DNA of 64,000 bases from Propionibacteriales bacterium (GTDB taxonomy: Bacteria > Actinomycetota > Actinomycetes > Propionibacteriales > Nocardioidaceae). Made by a program: the position numbers and the translations under genes. Location: contig JAPLCA010000036.1 in NCBI GenBank assembly GCA_026392465.1, forward strand, positions 60,310 to 124,309, written 5' to 3'. Of this stretch, positions 10,214 through 20,214 are shown one piece after another (within the stretch, counting starts at the first letter, position 1; each line of letters opens with the position of its first letter). The notes under the pieces are model-generated. The model did no database searches. It was not told the origin of the DNA and saw only the letters and a list, made by a program, of their open reading frames with translations.

Positions 10214-11590
10214 CTACTGGTCGAGCTGCTTCACGAGCGCACGGGCGAGGACCTGCACCTGGCTCCACACCGACGAGAACGGCGGCGCGTACGAGAGGTC
10301 GGTCATCACCAGCTCGTCGACGGTCATGCCCGACCACAGGGCCATCGCGGCCGTGTCGATGCGGACCGCTCCCCCACGACCGACGAGCTGCACGCCGAGC
10401 AGCCGACGGGTGCCGCGCTCGGCGAGGCCCCAAAGGGTCATCGGCTCCGCGCCCGGGTAGTAGCCGGCGACCGTCGTGGTCTCGACGTCGGCGCTGACGG
10501 TCTCCAGGCCCGCGTCGTCGGCCTGCGCTCGACCAAGGCCGGCGCGGGCGATCTCAAGGTCGCAGAACTTCGTGATCGCGGTCTGCACGACACCCGGGAA
10601 GACCCGGCCCGACCAGTCGGCGCCGAGCGACGCCGCGACCGACTCGCCGGCGACCATGCCCTGCTTGTTCGCGTGCGTGCCGAGCGGCAGGTGGATCCGG
10701 GTCGACGTCATGCGGTCGTGGGTGACGACGCAGTCACCCGCCGACCACACGTCGGCGACGAGCGAGCCGTCGGGCGCGAGCACGCGCTGCTGGTCGTCGG
10801 TGACGATGCCGTCCTTCACGCCGAGGTCGGCGACGTCGGCGAGCAGCCCGCTGCGGGGGACGACGCCGAAGGCCGCGACCACGAGGTCGGCCGGGAAGGT
10901 GTCCTCGTCGGTCCGTACGGCCGTCACGGCACCGTCGTCGCCGACGTCGAAGCCGGTGACCGCGGCCTCGGTGACCATGCGGGCCCCCTTCTCGCGCATC
11001 GCATCGGCGATGACCCGGCCGATCTCGTCCTCGACGATGGGCAGGGGCGTCGACTCCCGCTCGACGACCGTCACCTCGAGCCCGCGGGCGAGGCACGCCT
11101 CGGCCATCTCGATGCCGATGTAGCCGCTGCCGACGACGACGGCCCGCCGGGCGCCCGCCTGGATGCGGTCGATGACCTGCTGGCCGTCGACGAGGTCCTT
11201 GACGCTCATGACGCCGGGCGCGTGGACCCCGGGCAGGTCCGGCCGGATCGAGCCGGCGCCCGTCGCGACGACCAGGCGGTCGTAGCCGAGCGTGTGCTCC
11301 CCCGCGAGGTCGCGGTAGCGCACCTCGTGGGCGTCGACGTCGACCGCGACCACCTCGCTGCCGAGGCGCACGTCGATGCCGCGCTCGCGGTGCTCCTCGG
11401 GCGAGCGGGCCACGAGGCCGTCCGGGCCGTCGATCTCGCCGGCGACCCAGTAGGGCACGCCGCACGCGGAGTAGGAGGTGTGGTGGCCGCGCTCGAGGAC
11501 CACGACCTCCACATCGGGCAGGAGGCGGTGGACGGCCGACGCGCTGGTCATCCCGGCCGCGTCACCCCCGACGACGACGACGCGACTCAT
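10214..11590 (-). CDS. FAD/NAD(P)-dependent oxidoreductase, CoA-disulfide reductase-like
   Basis: A 458-residue two-dinucleotide-fold flavoprotein. The FAD-binding start is VVVGGDAAGM, and SACGVPY places the single redox cysteine at Cys43, as in CoA-disulfide reductases and NADH oxidases. The NAD fold is VVVGSGYIGIEMAE, followed by SAGDCV and a C-terminal dimerisation domain. Such enzymes reduce low-molecular-weight disulfides or persulfides, or oxygen; the exact substrate cannot be assigned. It is 41 bases upstream of fba with no clear terminator. Its ATG has no Shine-Dalgarno but has TAGGCT six bases upstream, suggesting a leaderless transcript. Confidence 0.8.
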   Translation of the reverse strand: MSRVVVVGGDAAGMTSASAVHRLLPDVEVVVLERGHHTSYSACGVPYWVAGEIDGPDGLVARSPEEHRERGIDVRLGSEVVAVDVDAHEVRYRDLAGEHTLGYDRLVVATGAGSIRPDLPGVHAPGVMSVKDLVDGQQVIDRIQAGARRAVVVGSGYIGIEMAEACLARGLEVTVVERESTPLPIVEDEIGRVIADAMREKGARMVTEAAVTGFDVGDDGAVTAVRTDEDTFPADLVVAAFGVVPRSGLLADVADLGVKDGIVTDDQQRVLAPDGSLVADVWSAGDCVVTHDRMTSTRIHLPLGTHANKQGMVAGESVAASLGADWSGRVFPGVVQTAITKFCDLEIARAGLGRAQADDAGLETVSADVETTTVAGYYPGAEPMTLWGLAERGTRRLLGVQLVGRGGAVRIDTAAMALWSGMTVDELVMTDLSYAPPFSSVWSQVQVLARALVKQLDQ

Positions 11591-11596
11591 GGCTCG

Positions 11597-11602
11597 AGCC
11601 TA
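11597..11602 (-). promoter_or_regulatory. -10 box for leaderless mRNA of the flavoprotein gene
   Basis: On the minus strand TAGGCT is followed by six bases and then ATG 11590. The site overlaps the end of the upstream acetyltransferase gene. Confidence 0.45.
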
Positions 11603-12112
11603 GGGTCGCTCGTCGGGGTCCGCAGGGTCGACGACCTTCTCGAACCAGTGGCGGGCGTGTGGGTTGTCGTTGTAGCGCTCGACCTCCGCGTACCCGGCGG
11701 AGCGGTACAGCGCGAGCGCGGCGACGAGCTGGTCGTTGGTGTCGAGCCGCACCCGCCGGTACCCGAGGCCGCGGGCATGCTCCTCGAGGGCGGCCAGCAG
11801 GCGACGCCCCAGGCCGGTGCCGCGCGCCCGCCCGTCGACCCACATCCGCTTGACCTCGGCCGACGCGTCGCCGAGGTCGCGCAGCGCCCCGCAGCCGAGC
11901 ACCTCGCCGTCGAGCGCGCCGCCTCCGGCCGTGGCGAGCAGGAAGACGCCCGTCGGCGGACGGTAGGGGTCGAGGTCGTCGGGCCCCGGCGCGTAGCCGT
12001 CCGCGAGGGTGGCGTCGACCTCCCCCAGGTACGACGTCAGCGCGGCGTGGGCCCGCGGGTCGTCGGGGTCGACGACGTCGAGGCGGACGGACGGGACGGT
12101 GGGGGCGGTCAC
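11600..12112 (-). CDS. GNAT-family N-acetyltransferase
   Basis: A 170-residue acyl-CoA N-acyltransferase. Motif A with the acetyl-CoA pyrophosphate-binding loop is VDGRARGTGLGRRLLAALEE (RGTGLG matches RxxGxG/A), followed by motif B around YRSAGYAEVERY. The GTG start at 12112 overlaps the stop of the SpoU methyltransferase gene, so the gene belongs to the pyrE-spoU-GNAT run. The substrate is unknown; proteins of this size act on small amines, peptides or protein termini. Confidence 0.8.
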   Translation of the reverse strand: MTAPTVPSVRLDVVDPDDPRAHAALTSYLGEVDATLADGYAPGPDDLDPYRPPTGVFLLATAGGGALDGEVLGCGALRDLGDASAEVKRMWVDGRARGTGLGRRLLAALEEHARGLGYRRVRLDTNDQLVAALALYRSAGYAEVERYNDNPHARHWFEKVVDPADPDERP

Positions 12113-12738
12113 GGCGACTCCTCGGCGTGCTCTCGGATCCAGGCGTGCATGGCGATGGCGGCGGCCGCTCCGGCGTTGATCGACCGGGTCGAGCCGAACT
12201 GGGCGATGGAGAGGGTGGTGGCGCAGACCTCGCGGGCGGCGTCGCTCAGGCCCGGCCCCTCCTGGCCGAAGAGCAGGACGCAGGCGCGCGGCAGCGAGGT
12301 CGTCTCGAGCGGCACCGCTCCGGGCAGGTTGTCGACCCCGAGCAGCGGCAGGTCCCGCGCCGCCGCCAACGCGGCGAGGGCGGCGGCGTCGGCGTGGTGC
12401 TCGACGTGGAGGTAGCGGTCGGTGACCATCGCGCCCCGACGGTTCCAGCGCCGCCGGCCCACGACGTGGACTGCCGCGACGTTGAAGGCGTTGGCCGTCC
12501 GCACGACGGAGCCGATGTTGAAGTCGTGCTGCCAGTTCTCGACGGCCACGTGCAGCGGGTGACGACGGGTGTCGAGGTCGGCGACGATCGCGTCGACCGT
12601 CCAGTAGCGGTAGCGGTCGACGACGTTGCGTCGGTCGCCGTCGGCGAGCAGCGCAGGGTCGAGGCGGGGGTCGTCGGGGACGGGGCCGCCCCAGGGGCCG
12701 ACACCCACCTCGTCGTCGCGCTCCTGCGGCCCGCTCAC
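12109..12738 (-). CDS. SpoU/TrmH-family RNA 2'-O-methyltransferase
   Basis: A 209-residue SPOUT methyltransferase that uses SAM to methylate a ribose 2'-OH in tRNA or rRNA. The three knot motifs are [12 protein letters not shown] (with the catalytic Arg), [12 protein letters not shown] and [25 protein letters not shown]. The start GTG 12738 is set by its GTGA overlap with the pyrE stop; the frame stays open further upstream, but that stretch is antisense-type composition. The RNA target cannot be told from sequence. Confidence 0.88.
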   Translation of the reverse strand: MSGPQERDDEVGVGPWGGPVPDDPRLDPALLADGDRRNVVDRYRYWTVDAIVADLDTRRHPLHVAVENWQHDFNIGSVVRTANAFNVAAVHVVGRRRWNRRGAMVTDRYLHVEHHADAAALAALAAARDLPLLGVDNLPGAVPLETTSLPRACVLLFGQEGPGLSDAAREVCATTLSIAQFGSTRSINAGAAAAIAMHAWIREHAEESP

Positions 12739-13376
12739 GCGCCGTACTGGTCGCGGTACGCCCGGGCGGCCCGCAGGTGCTCGACGTGCCGACCGGACTC
12801 CTCGAGGTACTCGATGACGTGGTCGAAGGTCACGATCGCCTCGACCGGGACGCCGAGGTCGCGGCGCACCTCGTCGACCGCCGACAGCTCGCCCGTGCCG
12901 CGCTCCTGGCGGTCGACGGCCACGACGATCCCGGCCAGCTCGGCACCGGCCGCCTCCACGATCGGCACGACCTCGCGGATCGCCTTGCCGGAGGTGATGA
13001 CGTCGTCGACGAGGAGCACCCGACCGCGCAGCGGGGCGCCGACCACGACCCCGCCCTCGCCGTGGTCCTTCGCCTCCTTGCGGTTGAAGCTCCACGGCAC
13101 GTCGCGGTCGTGCGCCTCGGCGAGCTGCACGGCGGTGGCCGCCGCGATCGGGATGCCCTTGTAGGCGGGCCCGAGCAGCACGTCGAAGGCCGGCGCGCGC
13201 TCGGTGATCGCGGCGGCGTAGAAGCGGCCGAGACCGGCGAGCCGGGCACCGGTGTCGAAGCCGCCGGCGTTGAAGAAGTAGGGCGACGTGCGACCGGACT
13301 TCAGCGTGAACGAGCCGAAGCGCAGGACGTCGTGACCGATCGCGAACTCGACGAACGCGCGCTGGTAGTCGTGCAT
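12735..13376 (-). CDS. pyrE: Orotate phosphoribosyltransferase, E. coli-type
   Basis: A 213-residue enzyme of de novo pyrimidine synthesis (orotate plus PRPP to OMP). The PRPP motif is [13 protein letters not shown] (about 121-133). [39 protein letters not shown] and DRQERG match the long gammaproteobacterial PyrE almost word for word from memory, rather than the shorter form I associate with actinobacteria. The start ATG 13376 has an AGGAG upstream. It is followed by overlapping spoU and GNAT genes. It could be an ancient or lateral replacement. Confidence 0.93.
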   Translation of the reverse strand: MHDYQRAFVEFAIGHDVLRFGSFTLKSGRTSPYFFNAGGFDTGARLAGLGRFYAAAITERAPAFDVLLGPAYKGIPIAAATAVQLAEAHDRDVPWSFNRKEAKDHGEGGVVVGAPLRGRVLLVDDVITSGKAIREVVPIVEAAGAELAGIVVAVDRQERGTGELSAVDEVRRDLGVPVEAIVTFDHVIEYLEESGRHVEHLRAARAYRDQYGA

Positions 13377-13390
13377 CGGGGCGGGGACTC

Positions 13391-14095
13391 CTAGGCGCCG
13401 GGGAGCGGGATCTTGCGTTCCGGGTCCGCCTTGTCGACGATCCGGACGAGGTCGCCGATCACGACGTTGCGGTTGTCGGTGTGGAACAGCTCGGAGCAGG
13501 TCAGCATGGTGAGCACGTTCTTCGTCGGCGGCTCGCCGCGCAGCGCCGGGTCGGGCACCTGCTGCAGCGGCCAGCCCTCGGTGAAGTCGACGGTGATCGA
13601 GTCGCCCGCGTTGCGCAGCCGGTAGGTGAAGACGGCCGTGCGCGTCTCGACGTACACCTTGTCGCCCTTGCGCAGCTTGAGGAAGTCGCGGAACGGCTCG
13701 CCGTGCGTGACCCGGTGGCCGGCGATCGCGAAGTTGCCGAGCTCGCCCGGCAGGTCGCCCTTGGGGTAGAAGCCGACGCCCTTGGCGAGGGAGCCGGGGT
13801 CGAAGCCCTTGACGATCGGGACCTCGTAGTCCTTGCCGAAGCGGGGCACGCGCAGCAGCCCGATGTTCTTGCCGTCGGTGCCGTTCCTCCAGTCCTCGGA
13901 GATGGCCTCGCGCACCTGCGCCTGCTGCTGCTTGGACACGATGTTGGTGCCCCAGTACTGCCAGGCGACATAGCCGAGCACGCTCAGCCCGGCCAGCACG
14001 AGGACGAGGCCGATGGCCCCGACGACCGAGAACCGGCGCCGCGGACCCCGACGTCCACCACCGGGGGCGGGGCGAGGAGGGGCCACGGTGCTCAT
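13391..14095 (-). CDS. Class E sortase
   Basis: A 234-residue transpeptidase that anchors LPXTG-like (class E usually LAXTG) surface proteins to peptidoglycan. A proline-rich cytoplasmic tail is followed by one membrane helix (about 24-46) and the sortase barrel. The catalytic triad is His127 (AGHRVTHG), Cys200 (LTCSE) and Arg209 (TDNRN). I chose ATG 14095; a GTG at 14152 is in frame but without support. No sortase substrate with an obvious LAXTG tail lies in the window. The stop is 14 bases before pyrE, so low-level cotranscription is possible. Confidence 0.92.
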   Translation of the reverse strand: MSTVAPPRPAPGGGRRGPRRRFSVVGAIGLVLVLAGLSVLGYVAWQYWGTNIVSKQQQAQVREAISEDWRNGTDGKNIGLLRVPRFGKDYEVPIVKGFDPGSLAKGVGFYPKGDLPGELGNFAIAGHRVTHGEPFRDFLKLRKGDKVYVETRTAVFTYRLRNAGDSITVDFTEGWPLQQVPDPALRGEPPTKNVLTMLTCSELFHTDNRNVVIGDLVRIVDKADPERKIPLPGA

Positions 14096-14224
14096 GTCGG
14101 AGATTGTGTCATCCCCGTCCTGAGGTCCCGCCCGATCGTCGATGTGACCCACATCTCAGCAGCTCGCCGGAGATTTCTCGTCGTTCGGGTGGAGCCGCGC
14201 GGGACGCGTGCCTATAGTGAAGTC

Positions 14225-14264
14225 GCTGCCCCGCCGTTTCACCCCCCGAGAACGGCGGGGCAGC
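14225..14264 (-). terminator. Hairpin terminator after the DUF1501 gene
   Basis: A perfect 14-bp stem (GCTGCCCCGCCGTT and its complement) encloses a 12-base loop, 22 bases after the end of the DUF1501 gene and before the sortase gene. No U tract is present. Confidence 0.7.
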
Positions 14265-14286
14265 TTCATGCCCGCAGCCTCCCGCC

Positions 14287-15549
14287 TCAGGCCATGACGC
14301 CGAGCGGGCGCTGCACCAGCCCCGGGAACACGGCGGAGACGTCGACCTCCGGGAAGCGCGAGCGCAGCACCTCCGCCACGACGTCGCGGTAGTCGGTCGT
14401 GACGGCCAGGTCGCCGTCGACCTGCTGCTCCGTGCCCAGCCCCGGCCACCGGGCGTGCACGCGACCGCCCTTGACGCCCGCGCCCATGAGCAGCACGCAG
14501 CTGCCGTACCCGTGGTCGACGCCGTTGGCGCCGTTCTCGCGCAGGCGACGTCCGAACTCGCTCATCGTCACGAGCGTGACGCGGTCGGCAGCCGGCCCGA
14601 GGTCGGTGAAGAACGCGGCGAGGTTCGTGGCGAGCTCCTCGATCCGGGCCGCCACGTTCCAGCGCAGCCCGATGTGGTGGTCCCACCCGCCGGCGTCGAT
14701 CGCGATGGCGCGCACGCCGAGGCCCGACGTGACGAGCCCGGCGGCGTGCGCCATGGCGCGGCCCGTGTCGCCGGAGGCGTAGCGCGCGCCGTTGGCCGGC
14801 GGCCTCCGGGCGGCGTCGGCGATGCTGCGGGTGCGTCGGGACAGGGCGTACGCGTCGAGGCCGGCGGACCCGACGACGCCACCGCGGCGTCCGTAGGTGG
14901 TCTGCAGGAAGCTGCCCAGCGCGCCGCTCAGCCGTGCGTCGTCGGCGAACGGCAGGCCGAGGTCGTCGAGGGTCTCGGTGGCGACGGCGGGCGCGGGACC
15001 GAGCAGCGACGTCGGCATGGTGGTGCTGCCGAGCTGCATCGCGTCGAGCACGTCCGGCTGCGCGGCGAGACCGGTGATCATCCGGTTGATCCAGCCCACG
15101 CGCGCGCTGCTGCCGGGGTCGGCGTCCTCGAGCTCCTCCATCGCCTCGAAGTGGCTGCGGTTCGGGGCGGGGAGCCCCACGGCGTGGACCGCGCCGAGGC
15201 TGCCGGCCTGCCACCAGCGCGACAGCGGCGCGAACTTGGGGTGCAGGCCGAACGTGGCGTCGGCGTGCAGCAGCTCGGTGGCCTTGAGCGCCGTGGTCGG
15301 GCGGGCGGCGTGGTAGGCCGCCTCCGCGTGCGGCACCACCATCGACAGCCCGTCCGCCCCGCCACGCAGCGACAGCACGACGAGGACGTTGCCGCCCGTG
15401 GCGCCGGTGGCGCCGTAGACCGCCGACGTCAGGACGTCGCCCACCATCGACGTCACGACCCCGCCGAGGCCGAGGGCCGCGCCGGAGGCGAGCAGCGAGC
15501 GTCGGGTGAGGCCGTAGTCGGCGCACCCGCAGTCGTCGGTGCCGGTCAT
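14287..15549 (-). CDS. DUF1501 family protein, Tat-exported
   Basis: A 420-residue protein with a twin-arginine signal (LTRRSLLASGAALGLGG, arginines at 16-17), implying folded export. The body shows sulfatase/phosphatase-like features of DUF1501: VLSLRGGADGLSMVVP near the start, IDAGGWDHHIG in the middle and MSEFGRRLRENGANGVDHGYG near the end, candidate metal-binding stretches. The ATG at 15549 overlaps the stop of the DUF1800 gene (ATGA). DUF1501 and DUF1800 genes are commonly paired, but their biochemical role is unknown to me. A hairpin follows its stop. Confidence 0.88.
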   Translation of the reverse strand: MTGTDDCGCADYGLTRRSLLASGAALGLGGVVTSMVGDVLTSAVYGATGATGGNVLVVLSLRGGADGLSMVVPHAEAAYHAARPTTALKATELLHADATFGLHPKFAPLSRWWQAGSLGAVHAVGLPAPNRSHFEAMEELEDADPGSSARVGWINRMITGLAAQPDVLDAMQLGSTTMPTSLLGPAPAVATETLDDLGLPFADDARLSGALGSFLQTTYGRRGGVVGSAGLDAYALSRRTRSIADAARRPPANGARYASGDTGRAMAHAAGLVTSGLGVRAIAIDAGGWDHHIGLRWNVAARIEELATNLAAFFTDLGPAADRVTLVTMSEFGRRLRENGANGVDHGYGSCVLLMGAGVKGGRVHARWPGLGTEQQVDGDLAVTTDYRDVVAEVLRSRFPEVDVSAVFPGLVQRPLGVMA

Positions 15550-17006
15550 CGCAGCATCCCCTCCGGGGTGTTGAGCACGGTGCCGCGGATGAGGGTCAGG
15601 TGCCAGGCCGACACGTCGGCCACGGTCCTGTAGACCGTTCCCGAGGAGCGGTTGAGCATCGTCGCGACGGCGGCCTGCGTGGTGGCGTCCGCGGGACGGC
15701 CCACCAGCAGCAGCGACTGGTGGTCGACGATCTCGGCGAGCGTGCGCGGGAAGGCGGTCGGGAGCACCGTGGCGGGCGCCGGGTAGGCCTGGCCGTCGGC
15801 GGAGTTCCAGCGCCCGGCCAGGCTGTAGTGCTGGTTCCAGGCGCCCAGCATGCGCGACGGCGAGGCCCACGTCGTGGACCCCTCGGGGTAGCCGTCGGGG
15901 CGGGGCCAGCCGTACGGCTCCTGGCCGAGGCGACCCGCGGCCCACACCAGGTTCGCCGGGAAGGCGTCCTTGCCCCGGAAGCGGACCGGGCGGATGCCGA
16001 GCGCCCGCACGGTGGCCACGACGTCCTCGACGGGCGCTCGCAGCGTGCGCCGCCGGGCGGCGAGAAACTCCGGGTGGGTCCGCAGCGCCTTGAGCGTGGC
16101 GCGGACGTCGCTGCGCGAGGAGCGGTAGGCGGCGGTCACGCTGCGCACGAGCGACGGCGACGGGTCGTCGCCGACGAGCCGCACGCACAGCCGGCGCGCC
16201 ACCCGTTCGGCGGTGGCGGGGTGCAGCGCCAGGTGGTCGAGGTAGGCGGCGAGGGCGGGTCGACCGTCGGCGGCGGCGTTAGCGTGGGTGAAGCCGAGCA
16301 CCCGCACCCGACCCGTCCAGTGGTCCTCGGGCGCGTACGACGCGGCGAAGGTGTCGAACACCTTGACCTTGTGGCCGGTGAGCAGACGGGCGGAGTCCTT
16401 GACGTCGTCCTCGGTGTAGCCCGACGTGCGCCCGACCGTGTACAGCTCGAGGAGCTCGCGGCCGAGGTTCTCGTTGATGCCGCGCTTGGTGTTGAGGTCG
16501 TTGTTGAGCCAGCCCGACATGGCCGGGTGCACGACCGCCGCGCGCAGGAGCTGCCGGTAGCTCGTCAGGGCGAGCCCGCGCAGGGTCTGGTCGTAGTGGA
16601 AGCGCCACGGGAAGCTGCGGTCGTGGCCGACCGGCACGTAGAGCAGGTTCGACCACACGTCGTGCAGCACCTCCTGCAGCTGACGACGCGTGAGGATCTT
16701 CTGCACCATCGAGTACTGCGCGAGGTCGAAGCCGTACTGCCAGGCGCCGGAGCGTCCGGACTTGACCTCGGCCCACGCCTTGGCGGGCGTGTGACCGAGC
16801 CGTGGCCACCAGGTGTGCACCGTCGACGACGGGTCGGCGACGGACGTCGGGAGCAGCTGCGCGGCGAACCAGCGCTCGGCGCCCCCGGCCGTCCGCACGG
16901 CGGTGGTGAGCTGCTCGTCGACGCCGAAGGAGAAGCGGCTCACGAGGTGGCGGTCGCGCTCGCTCAGCGTGTACGGCCGCACCGACGCGGAGATGCGCGT
17001 GCCCAT
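15546..17006 (-). CDS. DUF1800 domain-containing protein
   Basis: A 486-residue member of DUF1800. Typical stretches are HLVSRFSFG near the N-terminus, WSNLLYVPVGHD, the asparagine-rich NENLGRELLELYTVGR (family signature NENLARELLELHTLG) and the YTEDDVKDSARLLTG stretch. The start at ATG 17006 has GAGAGGGGG upstream; an upstream ATG gives an implausible Arg-rich leader. No clear signal peptide is present, so it may travel with the Tat-exported DUF1501 partner encoded next. Function is not established; the pair is often suggested to act on polymers at the cell surface. Confidence 0.88.
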   Translation of the reverse strand: MGTRISASVRPYTLSERDRHLVSRFSFGVDEQLTTAVRTAGGAERWFAAQLLPTSVADPSSTVHTWWPRLGHTPAKAWAEVKSGRSGAWQYGFDLAQYSMVQKILTRRQLQEVLHDVWSNLLYVPVGHDRSFPWRFHYDQTLRGLALTSYRQLLRAAVVHPAMSGWLNNDLNTKRGINENLGRELLELYTVGRTSGYTEDDVKDSARLLTGHKVKVFDTFAASYAPEDHWTGRVRVLGFTHANAAADGRPALAAYLDHLALHPATAERVARRLCVRLVGDDPSPSLVRSVTAAYRSSRSDVRATLKALRTHPEFLAARRRTLRAPVEDVVATVRALGIRPVRFRGKDAFPANLVWAAGRLGQEPYGWPRPDGYPEGSTTWASPSRMLGAWNQHYSLAGRWNSADGQAYPAPATVLPTAFPRTLAEIVDHQSLLLVGRPADATTQAAVATMLNRSSGTVYRTVADVSAWHLTLIRGTVLNTPEGMLR

Positions 17007-17178
17007 GGTCCCCCTCTCCCGCGGACGTCGAGGACGTCCGGCCCGGACCGGCTCCCCCCGGTCCGCGGGTCGCTCCCTCGACCCAGGCACCATCATGGGA
17101 CGAAAGTCCCGGGCCGTCAGGGAAACGCGTCAACTGCTGCCCGCCCTGCCGTCGGGTGGACGCGTAGGGTCGCGAGGG

Positions 17179-18348
17179 ATGAGGACGCAGAGCAGCCGGA
17201 TCGACGGCCTGGGCACCACGATCTTCGCGCGCATGAGCGCGCTCGCCGCCGCGACGGGCGCCGTGAACCTCGGCCAGGGGTTCCCCGACACCGACGGCCC
17301 CGACGTGGTCCGCGAGGCGGCGGTCGAGGCGCTGCGCGGTGGTGCGAACCAGTACGCGCCGGGCGTCGGGGTGCCGGCCCTCCGCGAGGCGGTCGCCGAC
17401 CACCAGCGGCGCTGGTACGGGCTCGACGTCGACCCCGACGCCGAGGTCGTCGTGACGACCGGCGCGACCGAGGCGATCGCCGCCGCCGTGCTGGGCATCG
17501 TCGAGCCGGGCGACGAGGTGGTCGTGCTCGAGCCCTACTACGACTCCTACGTCGCGGTCCTCCAGATGGCCGGCGCGGTCCGTCGTCCGGTGACGCTGCG
17601 CGCCCCCGACTTCCGGCTTCCGCTCGAGGAGCTGCGCGCCGTGGTGACGCCGCGGACGACGGCGATCCTGCTGAACACGCCGCACAACCCGACGGGCACC
17701 GTGCTCACCGCCGACGAGCTCGCTGCCGTCGCGCAGGTGGCGCGCGAGCACGACCTCGTCGTCATCAGCGACGAGGTGTACGAGCACCTGACCTTCGACG
17801 TCCCCCACGTGCCGATCGCGACGCTCCCGGGCATGCGGGAGCGGACGCTGACGATCTCCAGCGGCGGCAAGACGTTCTCCTTCACCGGCTGGAAGGTCGG
17901 GTGGGCGAGCGGACCCGCGCCCCTGGTCGCGTCGGTGCTCGGCGCCAAGCAGTTCCTGACCTTCACCTCCGGCTCCCCACTGCAGCCCGCCGTCGCCGCG
18001 GCCCTGCGGCTCGACGACGACTACTTCGAGGGCCTCCGCGCGGGGATGCGCGAGCGTCGCGACCGGCTCTGCGCGGGGCTGGCCGACGTCGGCCTCGGCG
18101 TGGTGGTGCCCGACGGCACGTACTTCGCCTCCACCGACATCCGTCCCCTCGGCTTCGAGGACGGCCTCGACTTCTGCCTGCGCCTGCCGGAGCTGGCCGG
18201 TGTCGTCGCCGTGCCCCACCAGGTGTTCCACGACCCCGACACCCCGCTCGAGGACAACCCCGGCCGGCCGTTCGTGCGGTGGGCCTTCTGCAAGCGTCCC
18301 GAGGTGATCGACGAGGCCGTGCGTCGGCTGGGGGCGTTGCGGGTCTGA
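17179..18348 (+). CDS. Class I/II PLP-dependent aminotransferase
   Basis: A 389-residue fold-type I aminotransferase. The pyridoxal phosphate lysine is Lys231 in SSGGKTFSFTGWKVGW. NTPHNPTG (about 166-173) and SDEVYEHL (about 197-204) supply cofactor contacts, and FVRWAFCKR near the C-terminus contains the substrate carboxylate-binding arginine. The LGQGFPDTDGPD opening and overall pattern resemble kynurenine/methionine aminotransferases and mycobacterial DapC. The start ATG 17179 has TAGGGT eight bases upstream. It is convergent with the Lrp gene, with a palindrome between. A role feeding 4-hydroxyphenylpyruvate to nearby hppD is possible but not shown. Confidence 0.88.
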   Translation: MRTQSSRIDGLGTTIFARMSALAAATGAVNLGQGFPDTDGPDVVREAAVEALRGGANQYAPGVGVPALREAVADHQRRWYGLDVDPDAEVVVTTGATEAIAAAVLGIVEPGDEVVVLEPYYDSYVAVLQMAGAVRRPVTLRAPDFRLPLEELRAVVTPRTTAILLNTPHNPTGTVLTADELAAVAQVAREHDLVVISDEVYEHLTFDVPHVPIATLPGMRERTLTISSGGKTFSFTGWKVGWASGPAPLVASVLGAKQFLTFTSGSPLQPAVAAALRLDDDYFEGLRAGMRERRDRLCAGLADVGLGVVVPDGTYFASTDIRPLGFEDGLDFCLRLPELAGVVAVPHQVFHDPDTPLEDNPGRPFVRWAFCKRPEVIDEAVRRLGALRV

Positions 18349-18376
18349 CGGTTTACCACGGGACCGTGGTAAACCG
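18349..18376. terminator. Perfect palindrome between convergent genes
   Basis: CGGTTTACCACGG is followed by GA and then its exact reverse complement, beginning on the base after the aminotransferase stop and ending 10 bases before the Lrp stop. As RNA it forms a 13-bp hairpin with a two-base loop on either strand, fitting a bidirectional terminator. Its even base mix is unusual here, so an operator-like site is an alternative. Confidence 0.6.
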
Positions 18377-18386
18377 TGTCGGGCGG

Positions 18387-18872
18387 TCAGCGGTAGCGGG
18401 GGGCGCGGCCGCCGGCCTGCACGTCGCGGGCGAGGACGGGGAGGACGCGGGGGGCGACGAGCTCGCTCAGCACGACGATGCTCGTGGAGCGGACGATCGA
18501 GCCCGAGGTGCTCATGTGGAGCAGCACGTCCTGCAGGTCGGCGTGCGACGACGCCGCGATCTTGCAGACCACGTCGGCGGTGCCGCTCGTGACGTAGGCC
18601 TCCAGCACGTTCGGCAGCGACTCGAGCTCGGCGCGCACGTCGTCGAGCCGGCCCTGCGCGATCTCCAGCGTGGCGAAGGCGAGGACGGTGTGGCCGGCGG
18701 CGGCGAGGTCGACGTCGGGACCGTAGCCCGTGATGACGCCGGCCGCCTCCATCTTCGCCAGCCGCGACTGCACCGTGGCGCGGGCGACGCCGACCACCCG
18801 GGACAGCTCGAGGTCCCCCGCGCGCGGATGGTCGCGCAGCGCCTCGACGAGGGCGAGGTCGAGAGCATCCAT
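18387..18872 (-). CDS. Lrp/AsnC-family transcriptional regulator
   Basis: A 161-residue feast/famine regulator: an N-terminal helix-turn-helix (LSRVVGVARATVQSRLAKME, about 23-42) followed by a RAM ligand-binding domain (about 60-140). It is divergent from hppD with a 118-base shared upstream region containing inverted repeats, so control of homogentisate-pathway genes by tyrosine or a related amino acid is the natural inference. The ATG start has a GAGGAG upstream. It converges with the aminotransferase gene. Confidence 0.88.
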   Translation of the reverse strand: MDALDLALVEALRDHPRAGDLELSRVVGVARATVQSRLAKMEAAGVITGYGPDVDLAAAGHTVLAFATLEIAQGRLDDVRAELESLPNVLEAYVTSGTADVVCKIAASSHADLQDVLLHMSTSGSIVRSTSIVVLSELVAPRVLPVLARDVQAGGRAPRYR

Positions 18873-18890
18873 GACGACTCCTCAGCAGAT

Positions 18891-20213
<1,323 letters not shown>

Positions 20214-20214
<1 letters not shown>

